25,298 bases of DNA from Butyrivibrio sp. (GTDB lineage Bacteria; Bacillota_A; Clostridia; Lachnospirales; Lachnospiraceae): contig JAILOW010000025.1 in the NCBI GenBank assembly GCA_024690635.1, positions 1 through 25,298 on the forward strand, read 5' to 3'. Below, in pieces: positions 8,079 through 15,229 of this stretch. The translations under genes and the position numbers were made by a program. Below the pieces are notes generated by a model. The model had not been told where the DNA came from, did no database searches, and saw only the letters and a list, made by a program, of their open reading frames with translations. Each line of letters opens with the position of its first letter. The first letter of the stretch is position 1.

Positions 8079-9518
8079 ATGACAACTTTTGAAACAGGAA
8101 ACCGCAGCGAAGCAATTAAATACAAGTTCACTTTGAAGGAGTGTCTTTTCGGCGATTCGGCGTTCTACCGCAGAGTTTCCATGGTAGTACTGCCCATGAT
8201 CATTCAGAATACCCTCAGTAACGTGGTGGGTCTTCTTGATAACATCATGGTGGGACAGGTGGGTACCATCCCCATGTCCGCAGTAGCTATAGTTAATCAG
8301 ATACTCTTTATCTTTTACCTGTGCATCTGGGGATCCCTTGCAGGCGCAGGTATTTTCAGCACGCAGTTTTTTGGCAAAGGAGATATGGATGGCGTAAGAT
8401 ATGCCATCAGATTCAAGCTCCTGACTGCCATTACCATATTTACCATAGCCATAATCTTTTTGTATATAAACGGAGAAGCCCTTATTTCTCTGTATCTGAC
8501 AGGTGATACCTCGGCAGCGGATGCGGAGCAGACTCTTGGCTTTGGCATTGCTTACCTTAGGATCATGCTTATAGGACTTGTGCCTTTCAGCCTTACACAG
8601 GCTTATGCAAGTGCCATGAGAGAGTCGGGAAAAACAACTCTTCCCATGGTGGCAGGCATGACCGCCATGGTTGTAAATTTCGTGTTTAACGCGCTTTTGA
8701 TCTTTGGACTCTTTGGTTTTCCCAGGATGGGAGTTCTGGGCGCCGGTGTGGCAACGGTTATTTCCAGATGCATGGAGTTTGCCATAGTAGTTATCGGGGC
8801 TCACAAAAAGAACAGCAGATATCCTTTCTTTAAGGGACTGTACAAACATTTTGTGATCCCTACGAAGCTTATCTGGCCCATTATGTCCAAGTCACTTCCG
8901 CTTCTTGCCAATGAGTTCTTGTGGAGCCTTGCTCAGGCAAGCCTTCTTCAGGCCTATTCCGTAAGAGGCATTGCCGTTATTGCGGCCATGAATATTAGCG
9001 GAACCATATCACAGATCTTTAATGAAGTGTTTCTGTCCATCGGTAACTCCGCAGGCATCATCATCGGCCAGGAGCTTGGAGCCGACAGGCTGGTAAATGC
9101 CAGGAGAACTGCCTGGCGTATGGCGTCCCTGAGTATCATGAGTACCTTTGTTATGGGAAGTCTTCTTGCCATAGCAGCTCCTTTGATCCCGCAGGTGTAC
9201 AACACAGAGCCGGAGATAAGGGCACTTGCCACCAGATGTATCTGGGTGGTGGCCTGCTGTATGCCCATTCATGCATATGCCAATGTTTCCTACTTTACCA
9301 TGAGATCCGGAGGAAAGACGGCTATCACATTCCTTTTTGACAGCTGCTTTGCCTGGGCAGTTTCCGTGTCTTTGGCATATTGCCTTACCAGATTCACTAA
9401 TCTTCCCGCTCTGAATGCGTTTATGATCGTATCCTTTGCAGAGGGCTTTAAATGCCTTATAGGATTTACTCTTGTACGCAGCGGAGTCTGGGTGAGAAAC
9501 ATAGTAAAAAACGCATAA
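8079..9518 (+). CDS. MATE family multidrug/toxin efflux transporter
   Basis: A 479-residue polytopic membrane protein with about 12 hydrophobic segments in two similar halves. It has typical MATE sequences: VSMVVLPMIIQNTLSNVVGLLDNIMVG in the first segments, SLTQAYASAMRESGKTTLPM in the first half, and ISQIFNEVFLSIGNSAGIIIGQ at the start of the second half. MATE proteins export cationic drugs or metabolites in exchange for Na+ or H+. The substrate cannot be deduced. AGGATGAT precedes the ATG. The gene follows the radical SAM gene after 16 bp, and a hairpin terminator lies directly downstream, so it probably closes the transcription unit that begins with the HIT gene. Confidence 0.9.
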   Translation: MTTFETGNRSEAIKYKFTLKECLFGDSAFYRRVSMVVLPMIIQNTLSNVVGLLDNIMVGQVGTIPMSAVAIVNQILFIFYLCIWGSLAGAGIFSTQFFGKGDMDGVRYAIRFKLLTAITIFTIAIIFLYINGEALISLYLTGDTSAADAEQTLGFGIAYLRIMLIGLVPFSLTQAYASAMRESGKTTLPMVAGMTAMVVNFVFNALLIFGLFGFPRMGVLGAGVATVISRCMEFAIVVIGAHKKNSRYPFFKGLYKHFVIPTKLIWPIMSKSLPLLANEFLWSLAQASLLQAYSVRGIAVIAAMNISGTISQIFNEVFLSIGNSAGIIIGQELGADRLVNARRTAWRMASLSIMSTFVMGSLLAIAAPLIPQVYNTEPEIRALATRCIWVVACCMPIHAYANVSYFTMRSGGKTAITFLFDSCFAWAVSVSLAYCLTRFTNLPALNAFMIVSFAEGFKCLIGFTLVRSGVWVRNIVKNA

Positions 9519-9523
9519 AATCG

Positions 9524-9562
9524 ACAAAACCTTGTGGGATCTGCCTGCAAGGTTTTTCTTTA
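9524..9562 (+). terminator. Intrinsic terminator after the MATE gene
   Basis: AAAACCTTG (9526-9534) pairs with CAAGGTTTT (9548-9556) around a 13-nt loop and runs into a T-rich stretch (TTTTTCTTTATTTTT). It lies 8 bp after the MATE stop and before rarA, separating two transcription units. The A-rich left arm could allow weak function in the other direction, but no minus-strand gene faces it. Confidence 0.75.
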
Positions 9563-9596
9563 TTTTTCCCTGCAAAAATAGTAAAATCGTAGTGTT

Positions 9597-10925
9597 ATGG
9601 ACTTGTTTGACTATATGAGAGAAAACAATATGGAAAAAGACTCTCCGCTTGCCGCCAGGATGCGTCCCAGAACACTTGATGAAGTGGTGGGACAGCAGCA
9701 TATCATTGCCAGGGACAAGCTTCTTTATCGTGCCATAACAGCTGATAAACTTAGTTCAATTATCCTATACGGTCCTCCCGGAACGGGTAAGACCACGCTT
9801 GCCAAGGTCATAGCCAATACCACCAAGGCTGAGTTTACCCAGATAAACGCTACCGTGGCAGGCAAAAAGGATATGGAAGAGGTGGTTAAAAAAGCCAAGG
9901 ACAACCTTGGCATGTACGGCAAAAAGACCATTCTTTTCATAGATGAGATCCACAGATTCAATAAGGGGCAGCAGGACTATCTTCTTCCCTTTGTGGAGGA
10001 CGGAACCGTGGTCCTTATTGGAGCTACGACGGAAAACCCCTATTTTGAAGTAAACGGGGCTCTTATTTCCAGATCCGTTATCTTCGAGCTGAAGCCTCTG
10101 ACTCCTGAGGATATCAAGGTTTTATTAAAAAGAGCTGTCACAGATTCAGAGAGAGGCATGGGCGCTTACAAGGCTGTGCTTGAGCCTGAGGCTGAGGAGT
10201 TCCTTGCGGATATCGCCGACGGAGATGCAAGGCATGCCCTCAATGCCATAGAGCTTGGCATCATGACAACAGAGCGAAGCGATGACGGCCTTATCCACAT
10301 CACTTTGGATGTGGCAAAAGAGTGTATTCAAAAGAAAGTCGCCAGATATGACAAGGACGGCGACAATCATTACGATACAATCTCGGCATTTATAAAGAGC
10401 ATGAGAGGCTCGGATCCTGATGCTGCGGTATACTACCTTGCCAGGATGCTGAATGCGGGAGAGGACCCCAAGTTCATTGCCCGAAGGATCATGATATGTG
10501 CTTCCGAGGATGTGGGCAATGCAGATCCTCAGGCACTTATGGTAGCAGTTGCGGCTTCACTTGCAGCTGAGCGCCTTGGAATGCCGGAAGCCAGGATAAA
10601 TCTTGCCCAGGCGGCAAGCTATGTGGCATCCGCACCAAAGAGCAATTCCTCCTGCGTGGCAATTGACGAGGCACTTGATACCGTCAGGGAAACAGGCAAT
10701 CTCCCTATTCCCACACATCTGCAGGATGCTCATTACAAGTCTGCAGCCAAGCTTGGACACGGAATAGGATACAAATACGCCCACGATTACCCGGGGCATT
10801 ACGTAGAACAGCAGTACCTGCCCTATGAGCTTAACGGCAAGGAGTTCTACAGACCGTCCGGCAACGGATACGAACAAAAGATAAAAGATCACATGAGGAA
10901 GTTAAAGGGTTTAGATAAAGAATGA
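9597..10925 (+). CDS. rarA: Replication-associated recombination protein A (AAA+ ATPase RarA/MgsA)
   Basis: This 442-residue protein starts with LFDYMRENNM and PLAARMRPRTLDEVVGQQHI, the family's clamp-loader-like N-terminus. Walker A is GPPGTGKTT (residues 59-67) and Walker B is ILFIDEIHRF (Asp116, Glu117). Sensor 1 is GATTENPYFEVN. The C-terminal part has SAYVASAPKSNSS-type and DAHYKSA motifs of the RarA tetramerisation domain (here read as SYVASAPKSNSS and DAHYKSAAKLGHGIGY). RarA works at stalled or gapped replication forks. Length and motifs are complete. The ATG lacks a strong ribosome binding site. The stop overlaps the start of the next gene by 4 bp, coupling it to an unrelated exported protein. 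Confidence 0.95.
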   Translation: MDLFDYMRENNMEKDSPLAARMRPRTLDEVVGQQHIIARDKLLYRAITADKLSSIILYGPPGTGKTTLAKVIANTTKAEFTQINATVAGKKDMEEVVKKAKDNLGMYGKKTILFIDEIHRFNKGQQDYLLPFVEDGTVVLIGATTENPYFEVNGALISRSVIFELKPLTPEDIKVLLKRAVTDSERGMGAYKAVLEPEAEEFLADIADGDARHALNAIELGIMTTERSDDGLIHITLDVAKECIQKKVARYDKDGDNHYDTISAFIKSMRGSDPDAAVYYLARMLNAGEDPKFIARRIMICASEDVGNADPQALMVAVAASLAAERLGMPEARINLAQAASYVASAPKSNSSCVAIDEALDTVRETGNLPIPTHLQDAHYKSAAKLGHGIGYKYAHDYPGHYVEQQYLPYELNGKEFYRPSGNGYEQKIKDHMRKLKGLDKE

Positions 10926-12724
10926 AGGAAACAAAACGCAAAATGCACCGCGGAGCCAAGGCCCGCAGAAATAAGAGAGCAGTGATATTTTCGGGCATTG
11001 CCGCAGGCATCGCGCTTTTGGTGGTGGCTATAGTAGTTGGCTTTCTTATAGTCAGCGGCAGACCACAAAAGGATCTTGCAAAAGAAGAAGCTATTTTCGA
11101 AGCTTCTCTTGAAGAGGAAGAGGAAAAGAACGCTGAGTATATCAATGTATCAACCATAAATGCCATAGTAAATGGCGGGAAAAAGGTTACGGATGCACTT
11201 TCCCAAAGACCTGAGACCGTTGATATGACAGCGGAGAACACAGCTGACTTTGTTACCATACAAGACTGCAATATCGTTGATTCATCCAAGGTTAATGTTG
11301 CGGTTACTTCAGAGGGTATCCCCTCAAGTGATGATAAATACTACTATCTGTTTGAAGAAGCGACCTACGAAGAAGCCATCCCCGAGGGCGCAGAGCCTAT
11401 TGCCAGGATCTACAAGGGTGATGACACCTCTTTTACCATCGATCTTAACAAGGGACAGGCCAATTCAAGGCTCTTTTCCAAATTTGCGGTAGCAGTAAAA
11501 ATGAATGGCAGTTACGTCTGCATAAGCCACCCCAGGTACATCACCAATCCCGGGGGCTGCGCAGGCTACAGCTACGGCGGAATGGCTCATAGCTCCATTA
11601 AGGGCATTCTCCCTGATCCTTTGAGAATAGGCGAGCTTGCAGATCTTGGAGTCAACTATGCCACATACAATATACCCCTTAGTCATATCCTTACAACTTC
11701 AGGGGGAATACCTTACACCTATGGCGGAGTGACCTATCATTTCAATGCAGGTGTCATGAACAACTACGACGACCTGTTTAAGAGGCTTAACAACATGGGT
11801 ATCGATGTGGCAGCCATTATTCTTAATGACGCCAGCACCGGAGCTTTCCCGGAGGTCACTCATCCCAGCGCAAGGAGCGGATCCACAGCGCCTTACTACA
11901 TGTTTAATGCCACAGACGAGCGCGGAGTCAAGGCTCTTGCCGCTATCGGAAGCTTTCTTGCAGGCAGATACTCAGGTTCAGGTCACGGCAATGTCAGCAT
12001 GTGGATTATTGCCAATGAGGTCAACGCCAGAAGAGAATACAACTATATGGCAAAGACCGATGTGGGAACCTATACCGCTGCATTTACCAGAGCTTTCAGG
12101 GTGTTCTACAATGCCATAAAGAGTCAGAACAGCGCTGCCAAGGTTTACATCCCCATTGACCAGAGGTGGACCTACAATACTGAAAAGACAGGGGACTACG
12201 ATGCCAAGGATGTGCTTGATATCTTTGCTGCATCCATCAATGATTTCGGAAACATTGACTGGGGACTGGCGGCTCACCCTTATTCTTTCCCCAACGGCAA
12301 TACAGCATTCTGGAATTCCAGCAAATATGTAAATCACAGCGTTTCAACTCCATGTATCACCATGGAGAATATCGAGGTTCTCACCAATTACATGCAGACC
12401 GATGCAATGCGTGATTCCTCGGGAAATGTGAGATCCATAATCCTCAGCGAGATCGGTTATTCATCTACTTCCGGTCAGGCGCTTCAGGCGGCGGCTTTTG
12501 CTTATGCTTATGTAAAAATGGAAAAGAACGGATATATAGATGCTCTTATGCTCTCAAGGCAGACGGACGCAGGAGATGAGATCGCGGCCCTTGGCCTTGC
12601 CCTTGGTCTTCAGACCACGGGAGGCGGCAAAAAGCAGATCTGGAACGTATTTAAATATATTGATACAAGCCACAGAAATGAGTACATCTCTTTTGCATAC
12701 GATATAGTGGGAAAAACATTCTAG
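10922..12724 (+). CDS. Membrane-anchored glycosidase-like protein (DUF5722 type)
   Basis: This 600-residue protein has a basic N-terminus (KRKMHRGAKARRNKR), one membrane segment at about residues 20-45 and an acidic linker (EEEEEKN), so the bulk is probably displayed outside the cell. The C-terminal ~380 residues look like a TIM-barrel glycoside hydrolase. WIIANEVN (Glu366) and IILSEIGYSS (Glu510) fit the acid/base and nucleophile strands of clan GH-A enzymes (Asn-Glu then Glu). I match it from memory to DUF5722, common in Lachnospiraceae. The substrate is unknown, but a cell-surface or dietary polysaccharide is likely. The N-terminal ~150-residue beta-rich part may be an accessory domain. 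It overlaps rarA by 4 bp and malic enzyme follows after 28 bp. Confidence 0.7.
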   Translation: MKETKRKMHRGAKARRNKRAVIFSGIAAGIALLVVAIVVGFLIVSGRPQKDLAKEEAIFEASLEEEEEKNAEYINVSTINAIVNGGKKVTDALSQRPETVDMTAENTADFVTIQDCNIVDSSKVNVAVTSEGIPSSDDKYYYLFEEATYEEAIPEGAEPIARIYKGDDTSFTIDLNKGQANSRLFSKFAVAVKMNGSYVCISHPRYITNPGGCAGYSYGGMAHSSIKGILPDPLRIGELADLGVNYATYNIPLSHILTTSGGIPYTYGGVTYHFNAGVMNNYDDLFKRLNNMGIDVAAIILNDASTGAFPEVTHPSARSGSTAPYYMFNATDERGVKALAAIGSFLAGRYSGSGHGNVSMWIIANEVNARREYNYMAKTDVGTYTAAFTRAFRVFYNAIKSQNSAAKVYIPIDQRWTYNTEKTGDYDAKDVLDIFAASINDFGNIDWGLAAHPYSFPNGNTAFWNSSKYVNHSVSTPCITMENIEVLTNYMQTDAMRDSSGNVRSIILSEIGYSSTSGQALQAAAFAYAYVKMEKNGYIDALMLSRQTDAGDEIAALGLALGLQTTGGGKKQIWNVFKYIDTSHRNEYISFAYDIVGKTF

Positions 12725-12752
12725 AAAAGTATAAGCATTAAGGAGGATCATC

Positions 12753-13907
12753 ATGACCAACGCAGAAAAAGCTCTAAAGCTCCACGAAGAGTGGCAGGGA
12801 AAACTCTACACCGCATCAAAAGCAGAGGTAAAGACCAAGGAAGACCTTGCACTTGCCTATACACCGGGAGTTGCCGAGCCATGTAAACTCATTGCAGAGG
12901 ATAAAGAGCTTGCTTACAAATATACCGTAAAGGCAAACACCATAGCCGTTGTTTCCGACGGAAGTGCGGTACTTGGACTTGGAAACATCGGACCCTACGC
13001 AGCAATGCCTGTTATGGAAGGAAAAGCGGTTCTCTTTAAGGAATTTGGCGGAGTCAATGCAGTGCCTATCTGTCTTGACACCCAGGATACAGAGGAGATC
13101 ATCAAGGCTGTAACATATCTTGCTCCCGGCTTTGGAGGCATCAACCTTGAGGATATCTCAGCTCCAAGATGCTTTGAGATCGAGGAGAGATTAAAAGAAA
13201 AGCTTGATATTCCCGTATTCCACGATGACCAGCACGGAACCGCAATAGTGGTACTTGCAGGAATCATCAACGGACTTAAAGTTGTAGGCAAGGATAAAAA
13301 GGACTGCAAGGTTGTGGTTAACGGCGCAGGTAGCGCAGGTATCGCCATCACAAGGCTCCTTTTAAGATACGGCTTTGAAAATGTAACAATGTGCGACAAG
13401 TCAGGAATTTTAAATAAGAATTCCGCAGACCTTAACTGGATGCAGAAAAAGATGATGGATGTTACCAATCCTGAGCAGCTTTCAGGAACACTTGCAGATG
13501 CCCTTAAGGGCGCGGATGTGTTTGTCGGAGTATCGGCTCCCGGCATCGTTACAAAAGAAATGGCTCAGGGTATGAACAAGGATGCCATCATGTTTGCAAT
13601 GGCAAATCCCGTTCCCGAGATCATGCCTGATATCGCAAAAGAAGCAGGCATCAGGGTTATCGGTACAGGAAGAAGCGACTTCCCCAACCAGGTAAATAAT
13701 GTTCTGGTATTCCCCGGAATCTTCAGAGGAGCTCTTGAAGCAAGAGCAAGACAGATCACCGAGGAGATGAAGCTTGCTGCAGCAACAGCCCTTGCAGGAC
13801 TTGTTCCCGATGATGAGCTTAATGAGGAGAACATCCTTCCCGCAGCCTTTGATCCCAGAGTTGCAGACGTTATCTCTGCAGCTGTAAAGGCTCACGTAGA
13901 TAAATAA
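12753..13907 (+). CDS. NAD(P)-dependent malic enzyme (oxaloacetate-decarboxylating malate dehydrogenase)
   Basis: This 384-residue protein matches the short bacterial malic enzyme: LALAYTPGVAEPCKLI near the N-terminus, VSDGSAVLGLGNIGPYAAMPVMEGKAVLFK, the metal-binding VFHDDQHGTAIV, the dinucleotide-binding VVNGAGSAGIA, and MANPVPEIMPDIAKEAG. It converts malate to pyruvate and CO2 with reduction of NAD(P)+ in the cytoplasm. Length is typical of the ~390-residue form and no phosphotransacetylase domain is fused. Cofactor choice cannot be settled by eye. A strong AAGGAGG lies ~8 bases before the ATG, the best in its neighbourhood, suggesting high translation. It may be co-transcribed with upstream rarA and with the DUF4364 gene 20 bp downstream. 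Confidence 0.95.
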   Translation: MTNAEKALKLHEEWQGKLYTASKAEVKTKEDLALAYTPGVAEPCKLIAEDKELAYKYTVKANTIAVVSDGSAVLGLGNIGPYAAMPVMEGKAVLFKEFGGVNAVPICLDTQDTEEIIKAVTYLAPGFGGINLEDISAPRCFEIEERLKEKLDIPVFHDDQHGTAIVVLAGIINGLKVVGKDKKDCKVVVNGAGSAGIAITRLLLRYGFENVTMCDKSGILNKNSADLNWMQKKMMDVTNPEQLSGTLADALKGADVFVGVSAPGIVTKEMAQGMNKDAIMFAMANPVPEIMPDIAKEAGIRVIGTGRSDFPNQVNNVLVFPGIFRGALEARARQITEEMKLAAATALAGLVPDDELNEENILPAAFDPRVADVISAAVKAHVDK

Positions 13908-13927
13908 CAGATTTTGAGGAAAGCATT

Positions 13928-14449
13928 TTGAGTTCACAATATCTTACTTTATACAAGATGATCGTTCTGTATATGCTTGAGCGGTGCGAAGTGCCTCTTA
14001 GCAAATCCCAGATATACGATTTTATCCTGGAAAAGGAGTATACTAATTTTATAACTCTTCAGGAGGTCTTTTCCGAGCTGGTTTCATCAGGGCTTATCAC
14101 AGAGACTGCTGAAGCAAACAGAACATTTTTGGAACCCACAAAAGAGGGAAGCGAAGCTTTAAGGCTTTTTGAAAACAGGATCAATCCTTCCATCAGGCAG
14201 GAAATTGATGAGCACCTTAGGAACAATGAGATAAAGCTTCGTGATGAATCCTCCATAAGGGGCAATTATAAAAGGACAGGGGAAAATGAGTACACAACCC
14301 ACCTTGTGGCGTCCGAAAACGGCAGGGTACTTGTTGATATAAAGATCCCCGTGCCTACCGAGGATATCGCACAGAATATCCTGGATAAGTGGCAGAGCAG
14401 AAACCTTGATATATACAAGTATCTCATGAACACGCTGATGAGTGAGTAG
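13928..14449 (+). CDS. DUF4364 family protein, winged-helix regulator-like
   Basis: This 173-residue protein has an N-terminal helical region (LYKMIVLYMLERCEVPLSKSQIYDFILEKEYTNFITLQEVFSELVSSGLI) with the look of a winged helix, followed by TFLEPTKEGSEALRLFENRI and a beta-rich C-terminal half. This matches the DUF4364 family of Clostridia, thought from its fold to be a DNA-binding regulator; targets are unknown. The start is taken as TTG 13928, because GAGGAAAG lies 4 bases upstream and the family begins at about this point. The first ATG, at 13958-13960, would remove part of helix 1. It follows malic enzyme by 20 bp and precedes a small membrane protein by 14 bp. Confidence 0.82.
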   Translation: MSSQYLTLYKMIVLYMLERCEVPLSKSQIYDFILEKEYTNFITLQEVFSELVSSGLITETAEANRTFLEPTKEGSEALRLFENRINPSIRQEIDEHLRNNEIKLRDESSIRGNYKRTGENEYTTHLVASENGRVLVDIKIPVPTEDIAQNILDKWQSRNLDIYKYLMNTLMSE

Positions 14450-14463
14450 AGAGGACGGGCTAT

Positions 14464-14769
14464 ATGTATAATCTGATTGAAGCCGTACCATCGATAATAT
14501 ATGTGGTAGTGATAATCCTTGTCATTGCCAAGGTCAGAAAAAACAAGGGAAAGAAAATGGGACAGGCTCCTTCCATGCCGCATGTCCATCCCACTCCCGG
14601 GACTCACGTGACCTTTAACAAAAAGAGCCGCGACAACTCCTCCGGGACAATGCCCCATTCCCATGAGAGAGAGAAATATGTATCCATGGCGGATGCATCA
14701 CATTTGCCTCCGGGGTATATCCTTCTCAACGGAGAGCCTGTGAGAGTGGCGGATCTGGAGGGGAAGTAA
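14464..14769 (+). CDS. Small single-pass membrane protein of unknown function
   Basis: This 101-residue protein has one hydrophobic segment near the N-terminus (about residues 8-24, VPSIIYVVVIILVIAKV). A lysine-rich stop-transfer (RKNKGKK) follows, so the remaining ~70 residues should be cytoplasmic. That tail is rich in Pro, Ser and His (MPHVHPTPGTHVTF, MPHSHERE) and ends in a compact LPPGYILLNGEPVRVADLEGK. AGAGGAC lies upstream of the ATG at reasonable spacing, and the gene follows DUF4364 by 14 bp in the same direction, which supports it being real. I do not recognise the family. Metal binding by the histidines is only a possibility. A repeat element begins 15 bp after the stop. Confidence 0.62.
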   Translation: MYNLIEAVPSIIYVVVIILVIAKVRKNKGKKMGQAPSMPHVHPTPGTHVTFNKKSRDNSSGTMPHSHEREKYVSMADASHLPPGYILLNGEPVRVADLEGK

Positions 14770-14783
14770 GGACATCGCTGGCA

Positions 14784-14840
14784 CCATGAGCCATGCTACT
14801 CATAGATTGCTGACGCAATCTATTTCGTCGCGGGCTTCGC
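14784..14840. repeat. 57-bp palindromic repeat, copy 1
   Basis: The first of two identical 57-bp copies (the second at 14865-14921, 81 bp downstream). Each contains a perfect 9-bp hairpin, ATAGATTGC/GCAATCTAT with loop TGAC (14802-14823 in this copy), followed by a GC-rich CGCGGGCTTCGC arm. In this copy the next bases complete a CGCG/CGCG stem. It lies in the non-coding stretch between the small membrane protein and tRNA-Thr and resembles a REP-type intergenic repeat. Confidence 0.85.
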
Positions 14841-14864
14841 GGAATAAATGCTATGAAAGAGAGG

Positions 14865-14921
14865 CCATGAGCCATGCTACTCATAGATTGCTGACGCAAT
14901 CTATTTCGTCGCGGGCTTCGC
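14865..14921. repeat. 57-bp palindromic repeat, copy 2
   Basis: This copy is identical to copy 1 over 57 bp, with its hairpin at 14883-14904. The sequence diverges on both sides: here the GC-rich arm continues to GGGCTTCGCCC instead of CGCGGGCTTCGCG. The first bases (GGCCATGAGCCATG, 14863-14876) are repeated in inverted orientation at 14991-15004, so the copy can fold into a larger hairpin that encloses the terminator stem. Confidence 0.85.
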
Positions 14922-14926
14922 CCTAT

Positions 14927-14989
14927 AAATACGTAAAAAAAGAGACAGCACCTCAAGCAAGCTTGAAGCTGTCTCTTTTTTACGTATTT
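14927..14989. terminator. Long bidirectional terminator hairpin between the + operon and tRNA-Thr
   Basis: The left arm AAATACGTA, A7, GAGACAGC (14927-14949) pairs with GCTGTCTC, T6, ACGTATTT (14968-14989), giving a stem of about 22 bp with one bulged A. The 18-nt loop holds a second small hairpin, TCAAGC/GCTTGA (14953-14958 and 14961-14966). The A-rich left arm and T-rich right arm let it stop transcription from both sides: the + operon ending at 14769 and the minus-strand tRNA-Thr. An outer inverted pair, 14863-14876 with 14991-15004, encloses it. Confidence 0.82.
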
Positions 14990-15013
14990 GCATGGCTCAT
15001 GGCCATCGCGTAA

Positions 15014-15085
15014 GCTGATGACGGGAATCGGACCCGTGACCTCCGCACTACCAATGCGACGCACTACCGACTGTGCTACATCAGC
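15014..15085 (-). tRNA. tRNA-Thr (anticodon GGT)
   Basis: The complement folds into a full cloverleaf of 72 nt: acceptor GCTGATG/CATCAGC, D stem GCAC/GTGC with loop AGTCGGTA, anticodon stem TCGCA/TGCGG with loop TTGGTAG, variable AGGTC, and T stem ACGGG/CCCGT with loop TCCGATT. The GGT anticodon reads Thr codons ACC and ACU. The CCA end is not encoded and the base after the acceptor is T. Position 55 of the T loop is C rather than the nearly universal U that becomes pseudouridine. A consensus promoter lies ~30 bp upstream and a bidirectional terminator lies 25 bp past the 3' end. Confidence 0.93.
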
Positions 15086-15113
15086 CTGAACTGCTACCGC
15101 AGTCACAAAGGAT

Positions 15114-15142
15114 ATTATAGCAATGGATACCGGGGATGTCAA
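15114..15142 (-). promoter_or_regulatory. Consensus sigma-A promoter for tRNA-Thr
   Basis: Read on the minus strand, TTGACA (15137-15142) and TATAAT (15114-15119) are both perfect and separated by exactly 17 bp. Transcription should begin near 15107, leaving a ~22-nt 5' leader before the mature tRNA. Confidence 0.9.
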
Positions 15143-15158
15143 ACAATTATTTTTTCTC

Positions 15159-15187
15159 TTGAAAGAGAGATTTCTATCAACTAGAAT
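15159..15187 (+). promoter_or_regulatory. Probable sigma-A promoter for the lipoprotein gene
   Basis: TTGAAA (15159-15164) and TAGAAT (15182-15187) are separated by 17 bp, placing a start near 15194 and a ~35-nt leader before ATG 15230. The -35 lies inside a small palindrome TCTCTTGAAAGAGA (15155-15168) that could serve as an operator. A TATAAT at 15205-15210 is an alternative -10 without a good -35. The promoter points away from that of tRNA-Thr. Confidence 0.5.
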
Positions 15188-15229
15188 ATATTAGTTTTTA
15201 AAAATATAATCCAAAAGGACATAACAGAA

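Noticed and set aside
8022..9701. Long minus-strand open frames of 275 and 230 codons opposite the MATE gene and the start of rarA
   Set aside because: They are shadows of real genes, have low-complexity His/Gly/Ser-rich translations and no ribosome binding sites, and the second crosses the intergenic terminator.
12995..13937. Minus-strand open frames opposite malic enzyme
   Set aside because: The + frame encodes complete malic enzyme motifs; the opposite frames show no family features.
14786..15013. Open frame of 75 codons across the 57-bp repeats and terminator
   Set aside because: Its translation is simply the repeat read twice plus the hairpin; it has no ribosome binding site or recognisable domain.
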